A stretch of DNA of 64,000 nucleotides, taken from JAPPHA01 sp965221575 (GTDB lineage Bacteria; Pseudomonadota; Alphaproteobacteria; Rhodobacterales; Rhodobacteraceae). The stretch spans positions 744,001-808,000 of the forward strand of contig CBDCSM010000011.1 in NCBI GenBank assembly GCA_965221575.1. The letters are read 5' to 3'. The notes below the pieces were generated by a model. It worked only from the letters and a program-made list of their open reading frames with translations. It was not told the origin of the DNA and searched no databases. Numbering within the stretch: the first letter of the stretch is position 1; each line of letters begins with the position of its first letter. This document shows positions 8,974 through 18,166 of the stretch, in pieces. Both the position numbers and the translations under genes were made by a program.

Positions 8974-9004
8974 CCCGGCGCCGCCGTCCTCCGTTGGCGC
9001 CGGG
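8974..9004. terminator. bidirectional hairpin between convergent genes
   Basis: CCCGGCGCC (8974-8982) and GGCGCCGGG (8996-9004) form a perfect 9-bp GC stem with a 13-nt loop. It sits between the stops of the dehydratase (8917) and the TAXI binding protein (9017). There is no strong U-tract, so it may act as a weak terminator or a 3'-end stabiliser for both operons. Confidence 0.55.
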
Positions 9005-9016
9005 AAACTAACGGCC

Positions 9017-9994
9017 TTAATTCAGGACGCCCGCCTCCGCGTAGTAGCGGGCGGCGCCGGGATGCAGTTCCATCAACCCTCTTTTCGCCGCCGCGTACTC
9101 GACATCGAGCGCCTTTGCCCAGGGTGCGTCGGACGTGATCTGGCCGAGATTGTCCCAGAACGCCTTTGTCACCTTGTAGACGATTTCCTCGTCGAGGTCG
9201 GCGCGTACGGCAACTCCGACCGATGTATTCCATGCCTTGACCGCTTCGGTGTTCGCCTGGCCTTGGTACTGGCCCGGCTCGATCATGTCGCGGTAGCGGA
9301 ATTGTCCCAGCCACTTGTCGACCACGTCGCCTGAATCGTCTTCCGGGCCGATGAATCGAAGTTCCTCCGTTTCGGTGAACTGGATGAACTGTCCACAGGG
9401 ATCGATGCAGCCGTTCACGTAGACGTCGACCTTCCCGTCAAGAAACGCCTGGTACCCGGTCTGCCAATTCGCCTTGATCGCCTCGTAGTCCTCGCCGACG
9501 ACAAGGCCCGTCGAGGCCTCGATGTATCCCCTGGCACCGTTGTATGCGCCACCACCCTGGGGTCCGAGGAAAACGGAAGCACCCTCGATATCGTCGAGCA
9601 CCTGGATATCGGAATCCGCGCGAACCGCGAAATGGTACTGTCCATAGGGGAACCACATCAGCAACCTGAGATTCTTGGCCAACTCGGGCGCGTCGGGCTG
9701 ATTGGCGTACATCGCCTTTCCGCCGGACATCAGGTTGTAGACAACAGGAGACGTCATCGACAGGTCGAGGTTTCCGCGACCGACTTCCATCATGTGCAAA
9801 GTCGCCGCACCTCCGCCGGATACTTCGATCGCGATGCCGTCAAGGTTGTCCGTCACGACATTGGCCATCGTCGCCATGGTAATCGCCTGACCCAGGCTTG
9901 GCGCAATCGTGGCCATCTTGAGCGTAATGTCCTCGGCCGCCGACGCCCCGGCGAGGCACATTGCCGCAATGACGGAATAAATCGTTTTTCGCAT
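9017..9994 (-). CDS. TRAP transporter solute-binding protein, TAXI family
   Basis: A 325-aa periplasmic protein with a signal peptide of about 19 residues (basic MRKT start, hydrophobic core, cleavage near ASA-AED). The mature part has the TAXI-family layout: a GGGAATLHMMEVGRG substrate-loop region, a VFLGPQGGGAYNGARG segment and FLDGKVDVYVNG. TAXI proteins bind organic anions or amino/sugar acids and hand them to a fused DctQM permease, which is the next gene upstream on this strand (10026-12146). It is the last gene of the sugar-acid operon that starts at 16600. CAGGGAGAAAAAC provides the ribosome-binding site. Confidence 0.92.
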   Translation of the reverse strand: MRKTIYSVIAAMCLAGASAAEDITLKMATIAPSLGQAITMATMANVVTDNLDGIAIEVSGGGAATLHMMEVGRGNLDLSMTSPVVYNLMSGGKAMYANQPDAPELAKNLRLLMWFPYGQYHFAVRADSDIQVLDDIEGASVFLGPQGGGAYNGARGYIEASTGLVVGEDYEAIKANWQTGYQAFLDGKVDVYVNGCIDPCGQFIQFTETEELRFIGPEDDSGDVVDKWLGQFRYRDMIEPGQYQGQANTEAVKAWNTSVGVAVRADLDEEIVYKVTKAFWDNLGQITSDAPWAKALDVEYAAAKRGLMELHPGAARYYAEAGVLN

Positions 9995-10025
9995 GTTTTT
10001 CTCCCTGGTTTACCCGGTTGTTTGT

Positions 10026-12146
10026 TCAGGTTGATCGTACGTCAACCTTCGATGGCTCACCCCCGATCAGGCGGTGTCCGACGACAAGCGCCGCACTCAA
10101 AGCGAGCGCAGGTATCGCGATTTTCAGATTGGGCAACAGTATCGCCAGCCCGGCGGCGATACGCAGCAGGCGTTCGCTTGTTCGCAACCGGTTCTTTTCG
10201 AACCCGGCCAGCGCCGAAGCGAGCAGCCACATGGAAACGGAAAATGCCAGGACGATCCATCCGAGTTCCAGCCAGCCGACGGTGGACACATCGATCATTG
10301 CCCGTGACTTTGGCAGCTCTCCTTCAAACCACTCGAACAGGATCTGGAGCTTGTACAATACCGCCGGATGATAGACGAAAACAAACGGAATGATGAACCC
10401 GGCGAGCGACAGCCGCGCCGCCTCCAGGCCGGTCCGCATCGGGTTCGCACCTGCAATTGGCGCGGCCGCGAATGCTGCCAGCGCGACGGGCGGCGTGACC
10501 GTCGAAATCACGGCGAAGAAAACGACGAACAGGTGAAGAGTCAGAGGAGCGAGGCCGACAGCATCGATTCCTGACGACAACGCGATGACGATGATGAAAT
10601 AGGTCGCACCTGGCGGCAGCCCCATTCCGAGTATGATCGAGCCCAGCGCAACGACCACGAGGGTCGTATACAGCGGACCGGCGGCGAGCTGGGTCAGCAA
10701 CAGGGACAGGCGTCCGGAAAAGCCGGAAACCTGGATCAAGCCCACGATCAGGCCGATCGCGGTGACGATGACGATGATGGAGGCCGACATTCGGCCGGCA
10801 TCGGCGCAGGCCCTGTAGATCGTTGACCAGGACCGAAACCTTCGAAACAGGACCAGGGCGCTGACAAATGCGACGATGAACCCGTAGAATCCGGCTTTCG
10901 GAACTGACGGTTGGACAAACAGGAAATACGAGAGTGTCCCGAGCGGAAAGACGAACACCAGGGTCTGCCAGAGTTCGGGTTTCGTGAGCGCGGGCCGGCT
11001 GCCGGTGGGAAGGGGCCCGATCCCCTGGCGGCGCGCCTCGAAGTAGACGGTCAGAAACGTGCCAAGGTAGTAGAAAATTGCCGGCACGATGGCCGCAATG
11101 ACGATGTAGCGATACTCGAGCCCGATCTGGCCGGCGACAAAAAACGCCACGACCCCCATCACCGGAGGCACGATCTGGCCGCCGGTCGAAGCGGCGGCCT
11201 CGACAGCTCCGGCGAATGCGGGCTTGAAGCCGGAACGCTTGATGACCGGAATCGTCATCACGCCGGTCGAAACCACGTTTGAAATCGCGGCACCCGACAA
11301 GGTTCCGAAGAGCGCCGAGCTTGCGACCGCGGCGTGAGCGGCTCCGCCGGTCAGCCCCCCCGCGATCCGGTTCGCGATCTTCATCAGGAGGTCCCCGGCC
11401 CCCGACGCCATCAGCACTCCGCCGAACACGATGAAAATCAACACGTTTCCGGAGACGACCTGCAGGGGCTGGCCGAACATGCCTCCCGTCTGCGACCAGA
11501 AATTCAGCACCATCGACCGCATGGACTGCGAAAACGTCGATTCGGAACCGGCCAGAATCCCCATCCAGTCGGGGAGCAGGCCGCGAACGAAGAAATAGAC
11601 GATCCAGAACAGGCAGAACCCGACGATGAACGTCCCGAACAATCTCCAGGTGAGATAGAGGGTCAGGACCGTCGCGATCGGGAAAAACACGAAATCGACC
11701 GGACGGGCGGCCGGGAGGACACCTGCATCGACGGAGAAGAGATTGGCAACCCAAAGCGCGAACGTGCAAATCGACACCGCGGCCAGCAACCGGTTCACCC
11801 ACGTGTAGTGCGGAGCCTTGTCGAGCGTCAGGAAGGTGACGAAAAAGGACATGATGATCGGAAGCCCGAGAATCAGCCCGGTCGGCAGCAGGAACCCGCG
11901 TTCGAAACTCTTGAACACCACGCCCAGCCAGTGTTGCTTGAGCAACAGGCGCTGATCCCGCCTGGACATCTCCGAAAACCCTTCGGTCGTGTTTTCGATG
12001 AACCACCTGACGAACTCGCCCAATGGCCCGGATGCCGCGTAGATCAGGATGATCACGGTAAACAGGAAGGCGGCAGCATCAGCTATCGTCCTGTCGAGGG
12101 ATTTCGCTGGAGGTGCGACGGGCTCAGGATTTAGGGAGTCGGTCAC
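10026..12146 (-). CDS. TRAP transporter permease, fused 4TM/12TM (DctQM)
   Basis: A 706-aa, very hydrophobic inner-membrane protein. Small (DctQ-like, about residues 20-230) and large (DctM-like) subunits are fused, as in TAXI-TRAP systems. The DctM part shows the glycine-rich loop GGLTGGAAHAAVASSALFG and a later GMGLPPGATYFI segment. A cytoplasmic N-terminal tail precedes the first helix. It drives sodium- or proton-coupled uptake of the ligand captured by the TAXI protein. Its ATG overlaps the stop of the metallo-beta-lactamase-fold gene (ATGA), so the two are coupled. Confidence 0.93.
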   Translation of the reverse strand: MTDSLNPEPVAPPAKSLDRTIADAAAFLFTVIILIYAASGPLGEFVRWFIENTTEGFSEMSRRDQRLLLKQHWLGVVFKSFERGFLLPTGLILGLPIIMSFFVTFLTLDKAPHYTWVNRLLAAVSICTFALWVANLFSVDAGVLPAARPVDFVFFPIATVLTLYLTWRLFGTFIVGFCLFWIVYFFVRGLLPDWMGILAGSESTFSQSMRSMVLNFWSQTGGMFGQPLQVVSGNVLIFIVFGGVLMASGAGDLLMKIANRIAGGLTGGAAHAAVASSALFGTLSGAAISNVVSTGVMTIPVIKRSGFKPAFAGAVEAAASTGGQIVPPVMGVVAFFVAGQIGLEYRYIVIAAIVPAIFYYLGTFLTVYFEARRQGIGPLPTGSRPALTKPELWQTLVFVFPLGTLSYFLFVQPSVPKAGFYGFIVAFVSALVLFRRFRSWSTIYRACADAGRMSASIIVIVTAIGLIVGLIQVSGFSGRLSLLLTQLAAGPLYTTLVVVALGSIILGMGLPPGATYFIIVIALSSGIDAVGLAPLTLHLFVVFFAVISTVTPPVALAAFAAAPIAGANPMRTGLEAARLSLAGFIIPFVFVYHPAVLYKLQILFEWFEGELPKSRAMIDVSTVGWLELGWIVLAFSVSMWLLASALAGFEKNRLRTSERLLRIAAGLAILLPNLKIAIPALALSAALVVGHRLIGGEPSKVDVRST

Positions 12147-13408
12147 GGGCTTTCCCCCGCTTCCCGGCCCAGTCTCCTGGCTTCCCAGATGTACGTGTTG
12201 CGGGCCGGTGCGTTGATTTCCGCTTCGGCAAGCTTGATCAGCGTATCCGCCTTCAGATTCCGCGCAGGCAACCCGAGCGCGATCAAGTGGTCGCAGAGCT
12301 CAAGGCGCCACTGAAGGTCGCGCGTCGTCCCTGCCGCTTCCATCAACGCGTCCGGGCTTCCCGCAAGTTCCGCCATGTGCCTGGCGCGTTCCAGCGACGA
12401 AAGCGTCCCGAGATGTGTCGGGTTTCCATCGTACCAGCCCAGCGTTCCTTCGGCGAAAGCGCGAACGGACCAGGAGATCTTTCCGTAGAATTCTTTCAGC
12501 CAGGGTTTGTCGGCAAGGCCTTCCGGCAAAGCCGCACTCGCAACGATGTCATCCAGGGGAAGTCCCGCATCCAGTCCGTCGGCACCCGTTTTCATGACAT
12601 GCACGATCGCGTCCCGCGTCGTCGACAGGACGTCCTGAACGCGGGATTCGCCGAATACGGGCCTGGTATGGCCCGGAGACAGTACTTCCGGCTTCAGTTC
12701 TGCCAGCCGGGCCAGGGACTTCGCCCAGGCTCCGTAATCCCGATAGGGGGTTCCACGAATCGCGTAGAGGTTGGGAAAGGCGTGGTACCAGTTGTCTCCG
12801 CAGAAAAGAACTCTTGGCTCCGGCAACCAGACAACCATGTGGTCGGCCGTTTCTCCCGGCGCCAGGATCAGTCTTGCCGCGACGCCATCGAGGTCGAGGC
12901 CGCGGTCGGCTTCGACCAGGCGCCCGGGCTTGACGAAACCCGCGCCCAGCCCTTCGATCGGCCGGTCGCCCGGGCCACAACCCAGGCTGACGCGTTCCTC
13001 GCTCGTCAGCCCGATGCCGAACTGTGCCTGCGTGCGACGTCCGAGCGCGCGGTTCGCACCGATTGCGGTTTCATCGACGTCGATCAGGTCCGATTGGAAC
13101 AGGTGGCTCGCATAGATCGGTACGGTTTCTCCCGAAAATTCCGTCGCGCCCGAAACATGGTCCCGATGGGAATGGGTATAGATAATGCGTCCGACCGGCT
13201 TGTCGGTCAGCTTCCGGAATTCTTCCCGAATGTTGCTGGCGGCCCGCGTCGACTCCGATGTGTCGATGATCGTCGTCGTCGCCTTGCCTTCAATCATGTG
13301 AACATTCGACGCCGCGTATCCGACGGCCGTCCAGACTCCGGGAGAAAGGCAGACGATGTCCTTGCCGGTCTGCGCACCGTGAGCAAGGAGATCAGGATGG
13401 ACCTTCAT
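12143..13408 (-). CDS. metallo-beta-lactamase-fold hydrolase, alkyl-sulfatase-like
   Basis: A 421-aa protein starting at ATG 13408 (MKVHPDLLAHG). Residues 79-84 are HSHRDH, the metallo-beta-lactamase zinc motif. The arrangement, with a later GDNWYHAFPNLYAIRG segment and a C-terminal helical block containing WSVRAFAEGTLGWYDGNP, is that of alkyl/aryl-sulfatases (SdsA1/YjcS group), minus their SCP2-like C-terminal domain. No signal peptide is visible. It lies between a fumarylacetoacetase-family hydrolase and the TRAP permease. It may desulfate, or hydrolyse a lactone of, the imported sugar acid. The open frame upstream of 13408 is not family-like. Confidence 0.8.
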   Translation of the reverse strand: MKVHPDLLAHGAQTGKDIVCLSPGVWTAVGYAASNVHMIEGKATTTIIDTSESTRAASNIREEFRKLTDKPVGRIIYTHSHRDHVSGATEFSGETVPIYASHLFQSDLIDVDETAIGANRALGRRTQAQFGIGLTSEERVSLGCGPGDRPIEGLGAGFVKPGRLVEADRGLDLDGVAARLILAPGETADHMVVWLPEPRVLFCGDNWYHAFPNLYAIRGTPYRDYGAWAKSLARLAELKPEVLSPGHTRPVFGESRVQDVLSTTRDAIVHVMKTGADGLDAGLPLDDIVASAALPEGLADKPWLKEFYGKISWSVRAFAEGTLGWYDGNPTHLGTLSSLERARHMAELAGSPDALMEAAGTTRDLQWRLELCDHLIALGLPARNLKADTLIKLAEAEINAPARNTYIWEARRLGREAGESP

Positions 13409-13448
13409 CTGCTCATGACCCCCCGTGGTGGAAATCCGGCTCCGTGCG

Positions 13449-14297
13449 TCAGCCTCGCCACGCAACCACGAATTGGCGCTGCTCTCCGAGACCCTGGATT
13501 CCGAGCCGCATGGTCTGCCCCGCGGCCAGCCAGACCTGCGGGTTCCGGCCCATGCCGACACCGGCGGGCGTCCCCGTCGCGATCACGTCACCGGCCTGCA
13601 GGCTCATGAACCGGCTTATGTAGCTCACGATGAAGGCCGCCGAAAAGATCATGTTGGACGTACTGCTGTCCTGTTGCCGCTCGCCGTCCACGTCCAGCCA
13701 CATGTCGAGACCCTGCGGGTCTGGAACCTCGTCGCGTGTGACAAGCCAGGGACCCAGCGGACAAAACGTATCCGCCGATTTTCCCTTGACCCACTGGCCA
13801 CCGCGCTTGGTCTGGAAATCCCGCTCGGAAACATCATTGACAACACAGTAGCCCGCAACATGCGAGAGCGCATCGGCTTCCTCCACGTAGAGGGTCTCCG
13901 ACCCGATCACGATTCCGAGTTCGACCTCCCAGTCAGTACGGATCGAGTCCCGCGGAATCATGACGTCGTCGTTTGGACCGATGATCGCCGATGTCGCCTT
14001 GAAAAACAGGATCGGCTCTTTCGGCGTGGGCGAGCCGGTTTCAGCGGCATGATCCGAATAATTCAGCCCGACACAGACGACCTTTCCGACCTGTCCGACA
14101 CAGGGACCAAGCCGGCTGTCCCGGTCAACCAGCGGCAAGGCCTGCGGATCAACAGCGCGCAACCGGTCGAGCGACCGGTCGTCGAGAACCGAACCCGTGA
14201 CATCGCGCACATGTCCCGACAGGTCCCTCATTTGGCCGTCAACGTCGACCAGGCCCGGTTTTTCGGCCCCGGGCGGGCCATAGCGGATCAACTTCAT
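13449..14297 (-). CDS. fumarylacetoacetate hydrolase family protein (acylpyruvase / 2,4-diketo-3-deoxy-acid hydrolase-like)
   Basis: A 282-aa FAH-fold enzyme with the metal site E124-x-E126 (DWEVELGIVIG) and D155 (VVNDVSERDFQ), followed by TGTPAGVGMG near the C-terminus. In L-fucose and L-rhamnose non-phosphorylating pathways, close family members cleave 2,4-diketo-3-deoxy-fuconate/rhamnonate to pyruvate plus lactate. Here it follows an SDR dehydrogenase (10-nt gap) and a UxaA-type dehydratase, exactly the enzymes that would make such a substrate. Substrate stereochemistry cannot be read from sequence. Confidence 0.88.
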   Translation of the reverse strand: MKLIRYGPPGAEKPGLVDVDGQMRDLSGHVRDVTGSVLDDRSLDRLRAVDPQALPLVDRDSRLGPCVGQVGKVVCVGLNYSDHAAETGSPTPKEPILFFKATSAIIGPNDDVMIPRDSIRTDWEVELGIVIGSETLYVEEADALSHVAGYCVVNDVSERDFQTKRGGQWVKGKSADTFCPLGPWLVTRDEVPDPQGLDMWLDVDGERQQDSSTSNMIFSAAFIVSYISRFMSLQAGDVIATGTPAGVGMGRNPQVWLAAGQTMRLGIQGLGEQRQFVVAWRG

Positions 14298-14306
14298 CCA
14301 GGTTCC

Positions 14307-15056
14307 CTATACGTTGGACCAACCGCCATCTATCGCGAAAGCCTGGCCCGTTACGAACTGGCTCTCGTCGGACCCGAGATACACGGCCAGGGCGGCGACT
14401 TCCTCGGGCCGACCGATACGACCCATCGGCTGCCGGTCAATGAATGCCTTGCGAACCGCGTCGACATCTCCCGTCTTGGCCCCTGCGGTGCGAATTCGTT
14501 CCTGCAAGCTCGGAGTGTCGATCGTTCCCGGGCATATGGCATTGGCGCGAATCCCGCGAGTCACGTAGTCCGCCGCCACCGATTTCATCATCGCGGCGAT
14601 CGCCGCTTTCGTCGCGCCATAGACGAATCTGTCCGGAGCGGCAATGAGCGACGAGACGACCGACGACATGGAGATAATCGAGCCCCGTTCCTTCTCGAGC
14701 ATGAGGGGGAGAAAGGCCCGTGTCATCCTGTACGTTCCCTTGACGTTCAATGCGACCGAAAAGTCGAACGCGTCCTCATCGCAATCGAGGATCGTGCCGT
14801 GATGGACCACGCCCGCGCAATTGAACAGCACATCGACAGTGCCCAGTTCCTCTGCCGCTGCCGCCACCGCATCGGATGACGTCACGTCAAGAAGCCGGGT
14901 CTCGATACCGTCTTCGCTGGAAATGTCCTCGAGCGACCGGGAATCGATGTCCGTCGCGAATACTTGCGCGCCTTCGCGGGCAAACGCGATGGCCGTTGCC
15001 CGCCCGATTCCTGCACCGGCCGCTGTCACCAGCGCCTTTTTTCCTGCCAATCGCAT
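14307..15056 (-). CDS. SDR-family dehydrogenase (2-keto-3-deoxy-sugar-acid dehydrogenase candidate)
   Basis: A 249-aa classical short-chain dehydrogenase from ATG 15056 (MRLAGKKALVT). The NAD-binding TAAGAGIGRA is at 11-20 with D36 after the second strand (TDIDSR), which favours NAD over NADP. Catalytic residues are S131/S132, Y146 and K150 (YGATK). The family includes 2-keto-3-deoxy-L-fuconate 4-dehydrogenase. The neighbouring dehydratase and FAH-family hydrolase support that role. An in-frame extension to 15131 is open but not SDR-like. Confidence 0.87.
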   Translation of the reverse strand: MRLAGKKALVTAAGAGIGRATAIAFAREGAQVFATDIDSRSLEDISSEDGIETRLLDVTSSDAVAAAAEELGTVDVLFNCAGVVHHGTILDCDEDAFDFSVALNVKGTYRMTRAFLPLMLEKERGSIISMSSVVSSLIAAPDRFVYGATKAAIAAMMKSVAADYVTRGIRANAICPGTIDTPSLQERIRTAGAKTGDVDAVRKAFIDRQPMGRIGRPEEVAALAVYLGSDESQFVTGQAFAIDGGWSNV

Positions 15057-15073
15057 TCGATTCCTCCCCTCGA

Positions 15074-16600
15074 TCACATCACTGCACCGATCTGCCACGG
15101 CACGAACTCGGTGCCCCCGAAACCCAGGCATTCGCTTCGGGTCGGGTCGCCCGACGCAACGCGCAGGAGCAGGTCAAAGATGTCCTTCCCCTTTTCCGTG
15201 ACATCGGCGCCTCCCGAGACGATATCCCCGCAGTTCACGTCCATGTCGTCTCCCATGCGTGTGTACAGGCTGTCGTTGCTGGCAAGCTTGATGCACGGTG
15301 TCGGCATATAGCCGGATACCGAACCTCTCCCGGTTGTGAATGCGACCAGATTTGCGCCGGACGCGATCTGGCCAGTCACGGAACACGGGTCATATCCGGG
15401 GCTGTCCATGAAAACCAGACCTGGGGCCTCGATCCTTTCGGCATATTTGCAGACAGCGGACAAGGGGGCTGTCCCGCCCTTCGCCACCGCTCCCAGGGAT
15501 TTTTCGAGGATTGTCGTCAACCCGCCGCGCTTGTTGCCCGGCGTAGGGTTGTTGTCCATCGCGCATTCGTTGCGGGACGCGTATTCTTCCCACCAGCGGA
15601 TTCTTTCCACCAGGCTACTGCCGACGTCGGCACTGATGGCCCGCCGGGTCAGAAGATGTTCGGCGCCATAGATCTCGGGGGTTTCCGACAGGACCGCCGT
15701 ACCCCCATGACGAACAAGCAGGTCGGCCGCGGCGCCAAGCGCGGGGTTCGCCGTGATTCCCGAGTAACCATCCGACCCTCCGCACTGCAAGCCCAGCACC
15801 AGCCTGCTTGCGGGCGCCGGCTTTCGCTCGATCCGGTTGGCGAACCGGGCGATTTCCCCCAGCATTTCGACGCCTCGTTCCACGGTTCGTTGCGTTCCCC
15901 CGGTTTGCTGGATGTTCAGGAACCCGAAGGTGGGTTCGTCCCACCGCCTGTCAGGGCCGACGAGGTCGGGAATCTGCATGACCTCGCACCCGAGGCCGAC
16001 GAGCAGAATCCCGCCGAAATTCGGGTTGCGGGCATAACCCGAAAGGGTTCTGAACAGCGTCGCATAGCCCTCGTTCCGGTCCGACATTCCACAACCCGTT
16101 CCGTGGACGATCGGGACGACACCATCGATGTCGTGCATCCCGTCGAGCAACCCCGATCGGTTCACGGCGTCGCCGATGAATCGCGCGACGCTCCCGGCGC
16201 AGTTCACGGTCGTCAGGATGCCGAGATAGTTCCGGGTCCCGACACTTCCGTCGGGCCTGTGATAGCCCATGAATTCCGCCACCTCCCGAACGGGCGGCAG
16301 CGGACGGCAATCCAGGCCGTACGCGTAGTCCTGGTGGTGATCACCCATGCCGATATTGTGCACGTGGACATGATCTCCCCGGGCGATATCGGATTTCGCG
16401 AAGCCGATGATCTGCCCGTACTTCATAACACCCGCTCCAGCCGCAATCGGCATGACGGCAACCTTGTGGCCGGCCGCAACCTTCGAGAGGACCGTGATCC
16501 GATTTTGCTCGAGACCATCACCGGGCTTCAGGGTGTCCAGCGCAACCGCGACATGATCCTTTTCGTGCAGCCGAATGACCCTGGATGGCGTCTGCGTCAT
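15074..16600 (-). CDS. UxaA-family altronate/sugar-acid dehydratase
   Basis: A 508-aa protein with the altronate dehydratase fold: an N-terminal SAF domain (about 8-90, ending GDHVHVHNIGMG), then the large catalytic domain with GYHRPDGSVGTRNYLGI, GTGCGM and LGLQCGGSDGYSGI, whose cysteines are likely iron ligands. It removes water from an aldonic acid to give a 2-keto-3-deoxy acid. It is the first gene of the minus-strand operon that continues with SDR, FAH hydrolase, metallo-beta-lactamase-fold protein and TAXI-TRAP transporter. A true altronate pathway would next need a KDG kinase and aldolase; the downstream genes instead suggest an oxidative route. Confidence 0.9.
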   Translation of the reverse strand: MTQTPSRVIRLHEKDHVAVALDTLKPGDGLEQNRITVLSKVAAGHKVAVMPIAAGAGVMKYGQIIGFAKSDIARGDHVHVHNIGMGDHHQDYAYGLDCRPLPPVREVAEFMGYHRPDGSVGTRNYLGILTTVNCAGSVARFIGDAVNRSGLLDGMHDIDGVVPIVHGTGCGMSDRNEGYATLFRTLSGYARNPNFGGILLVGLGCEVMQIPDLVGPDRRWDEPTFGFLNIQQTGGTQRTVERGVEMLGEIARFANRIERKPAPASRLVLGLQCGGSDGYSGITANPALGAAADLLVRHGGTAVLSETPEIYGAEHLLTRRAISADVGSSLVERIRWWEEYASRNECAMDNNPTPGNKRGGLTTILEKSLGAVAKGGTAPLSAVCKYAERIEAPGLVFMDSPGYDPCSVTGQIASGANLVAFTTGRGSVSGYMPTPCIKLASNDSLYTRMGDDMDVNCGDIVSGGADVTEKGKDIFDLLLRVASGDPTRSECLGFGGTEFVPWQIGAVM

Positions 16601-17107
16601 GATTGATCTCCCGTTTCATTCCTTGCTACTGGTGACCATGGCCAACAGTCTTACATCGCGTACCACGTCTCGTCTGGAGCGAATACCTCGACACGGGACT
16701 CGCAAAGTGCCCCACGTATGGCGGAATCTCTATTGCTCCGGGCTGTCAATTCCGAATCATACAGCCACATTTTCTGACGTTCACGGATAACACGATTCCC
16801 GATTTCGATTGCTTGAGCGAGTCCCGCAAAAGCGTTGCCGATCGACATACAGATATCATAGCGACGAAAATACTTCTGTTAGCATTCCCAGCTTGCGGCA
16901 TGGTCATCACGGTTCGCCCATGAAAGAGTGGAACTGCATCAGTGATCGAGCCACCTTTGGCATGTGGTGATCGAGATTCTCATCGGCACGAAGTTTCAAT
17001 GCAAATGTCGAATCTTAAAAAAAACCGGCGTCTGCAACCAAGTAGCCGCTCACGACCCACTCCTTCGAACATGTACGAGAGACCTGGTGAATACCGAAAT
17101 CCGGACG
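16601..17107. other. intergenic region upstream of the sugar-acid operon
   Basis: 507 nt, AT-richer than the flanking genes. It must hold the promoter of the operon that begins at 16600. A 65-codon minus-strand frame (16651-16848) has a start codon but no recognisable domain; I do not call it a gene. Confidence 0.5.
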
Positions 17108-18166
17108 TCATCGCTGAACAAATCTGTCACCGTATGTCGGTATCGGAGCATCCTTACGAATGAGTCCGGTTTCCCGCAAATCCAGCCACAATTCTTGCGG
17201 AATCGCCTGTGCAAGGCTGGACACATTCGATCTGACCTCCGCAGCAGTTGATGCGCCGGGAATCACCGATTTCACGCTGGGATGACCAAGGACAAACTGG
17301 AGGGCTGCAGCGATGAGCGGTGTGCCATGCGCCCTGCAGATTTTGTCCATTCGTTTGACTCTTCGGAGGATTTCCAAAGGCGCGTCGGCGTAGTTGTATT
17401 TTGCGCCTGGAACGGGTCCCGTTGCCAGGATACCGGAATTGAAAGGTCCACCGAGAATGATACCCACATCCCGCTCTTCGCAGAGAGGCAAGAAAGTCTC
17501 CAAAGCATCCTGTTCAAGCAGCGTGTATCGACCCGCCAACAGAAAACAATCGAAATCAGCAAGCCTCAACAGCCTTTCGCAGACCTGCCATTCGTTGACA
17601 CCCGCGCCGATGGCAGCAATTTCCCCTGCATTCCTGAGTTCCTCGAGTGCCCGATATCCACCAAGGTCGAACAACTCGCGGACCCGCTGATCGCTGGCGT
17701 CCTGGCTACCTTAAGAGAATGCGCAAACGTCATGAACAAAGAGGATATCGGCATATGCAGTCTCAAGACGCGCCTTGCTATCTTCGTAGGACCGCATCAC
17801 CCCATCGTAGCTGTAGTCGAAAACGATCTTCTTTTGAGGAACATCGACAAACGCTTCCAGAGTGACTTCGTCATGATCACAATCCAGAAGTACTCTTCCG
17901 ACTTTTGTCGAGAGAACCAGATTGTCGCGGCTGAATTGACGTATTGCATGCGACAATCGCGACTCGGATCGGCCGAGACCGTACTGGGGTGCTGTATCGA
18001 AATAACGAATGTCCGCATCAAAGGCAGCCGACAATGCCTCCACCGCGTCATCATCCGAAACTTTGCGATACAGGTTTCCTATCGGCGCGCCGCCGAAACC
18101 AATGACACTGAGTTCGACCGGCCGGTACGTTCGATTATTCAGGAATCTCTTTTGCACGACCTGCAT
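17108..18166 (-). pseudogene. aldo/keto reductase (L-fucose dehydrogenase group), interrupted by an in-frame TAA
   Basis: Both parts, 18166-17714 and 17710-17108, are in the same frame, separated by TAA at codon 152 (17711-17713). The sequence around it reads FVHDVCAFS-stop-GSQDASDQRVREL and aligns directly with the intact paralogue at 40027-41043, where the stop position is a histidine (LFNHGSQQA). The catalytic tetrad is otherwise complete: D57, Y62, K88, H145. Without suppression the product ends just after the catalytic histidine, so the enzyme is lost. Family members oxidise L-fucose or related aldoses to lactones with NAD(P). The inositol phosphatase gene upstream is separated from it by 445 nt of decayed sequence. 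Confidence 0.87.

Noticed and set aside
10324..12006. A 560-codon minus-strand frame inside the TRAP permease gene
   Set aside because: Same-strand shadow in another frame; almost pure arginine-rich translation with no membrane segments, whereas the overlapping frame is a clear DctQM permease.
14876..16606. A 576-codon plus-strand open frame
   Set aside because: It is antisense to the UxaA dehydratase and SDR genes; composition is arginine/valine/histidine-rich with no domain, typical of high-GC antisense frames. The long antisense frames at 36426-38132, 53184-54512 and 57696-58874 were rejected for the same reason.
16651..16848. A 65-codon minus-strand frame upstream of the dehydratase operon
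   Set aside because: No family motif and no convincing ribosome-binding site; kept only as a note in the intergenic entry.
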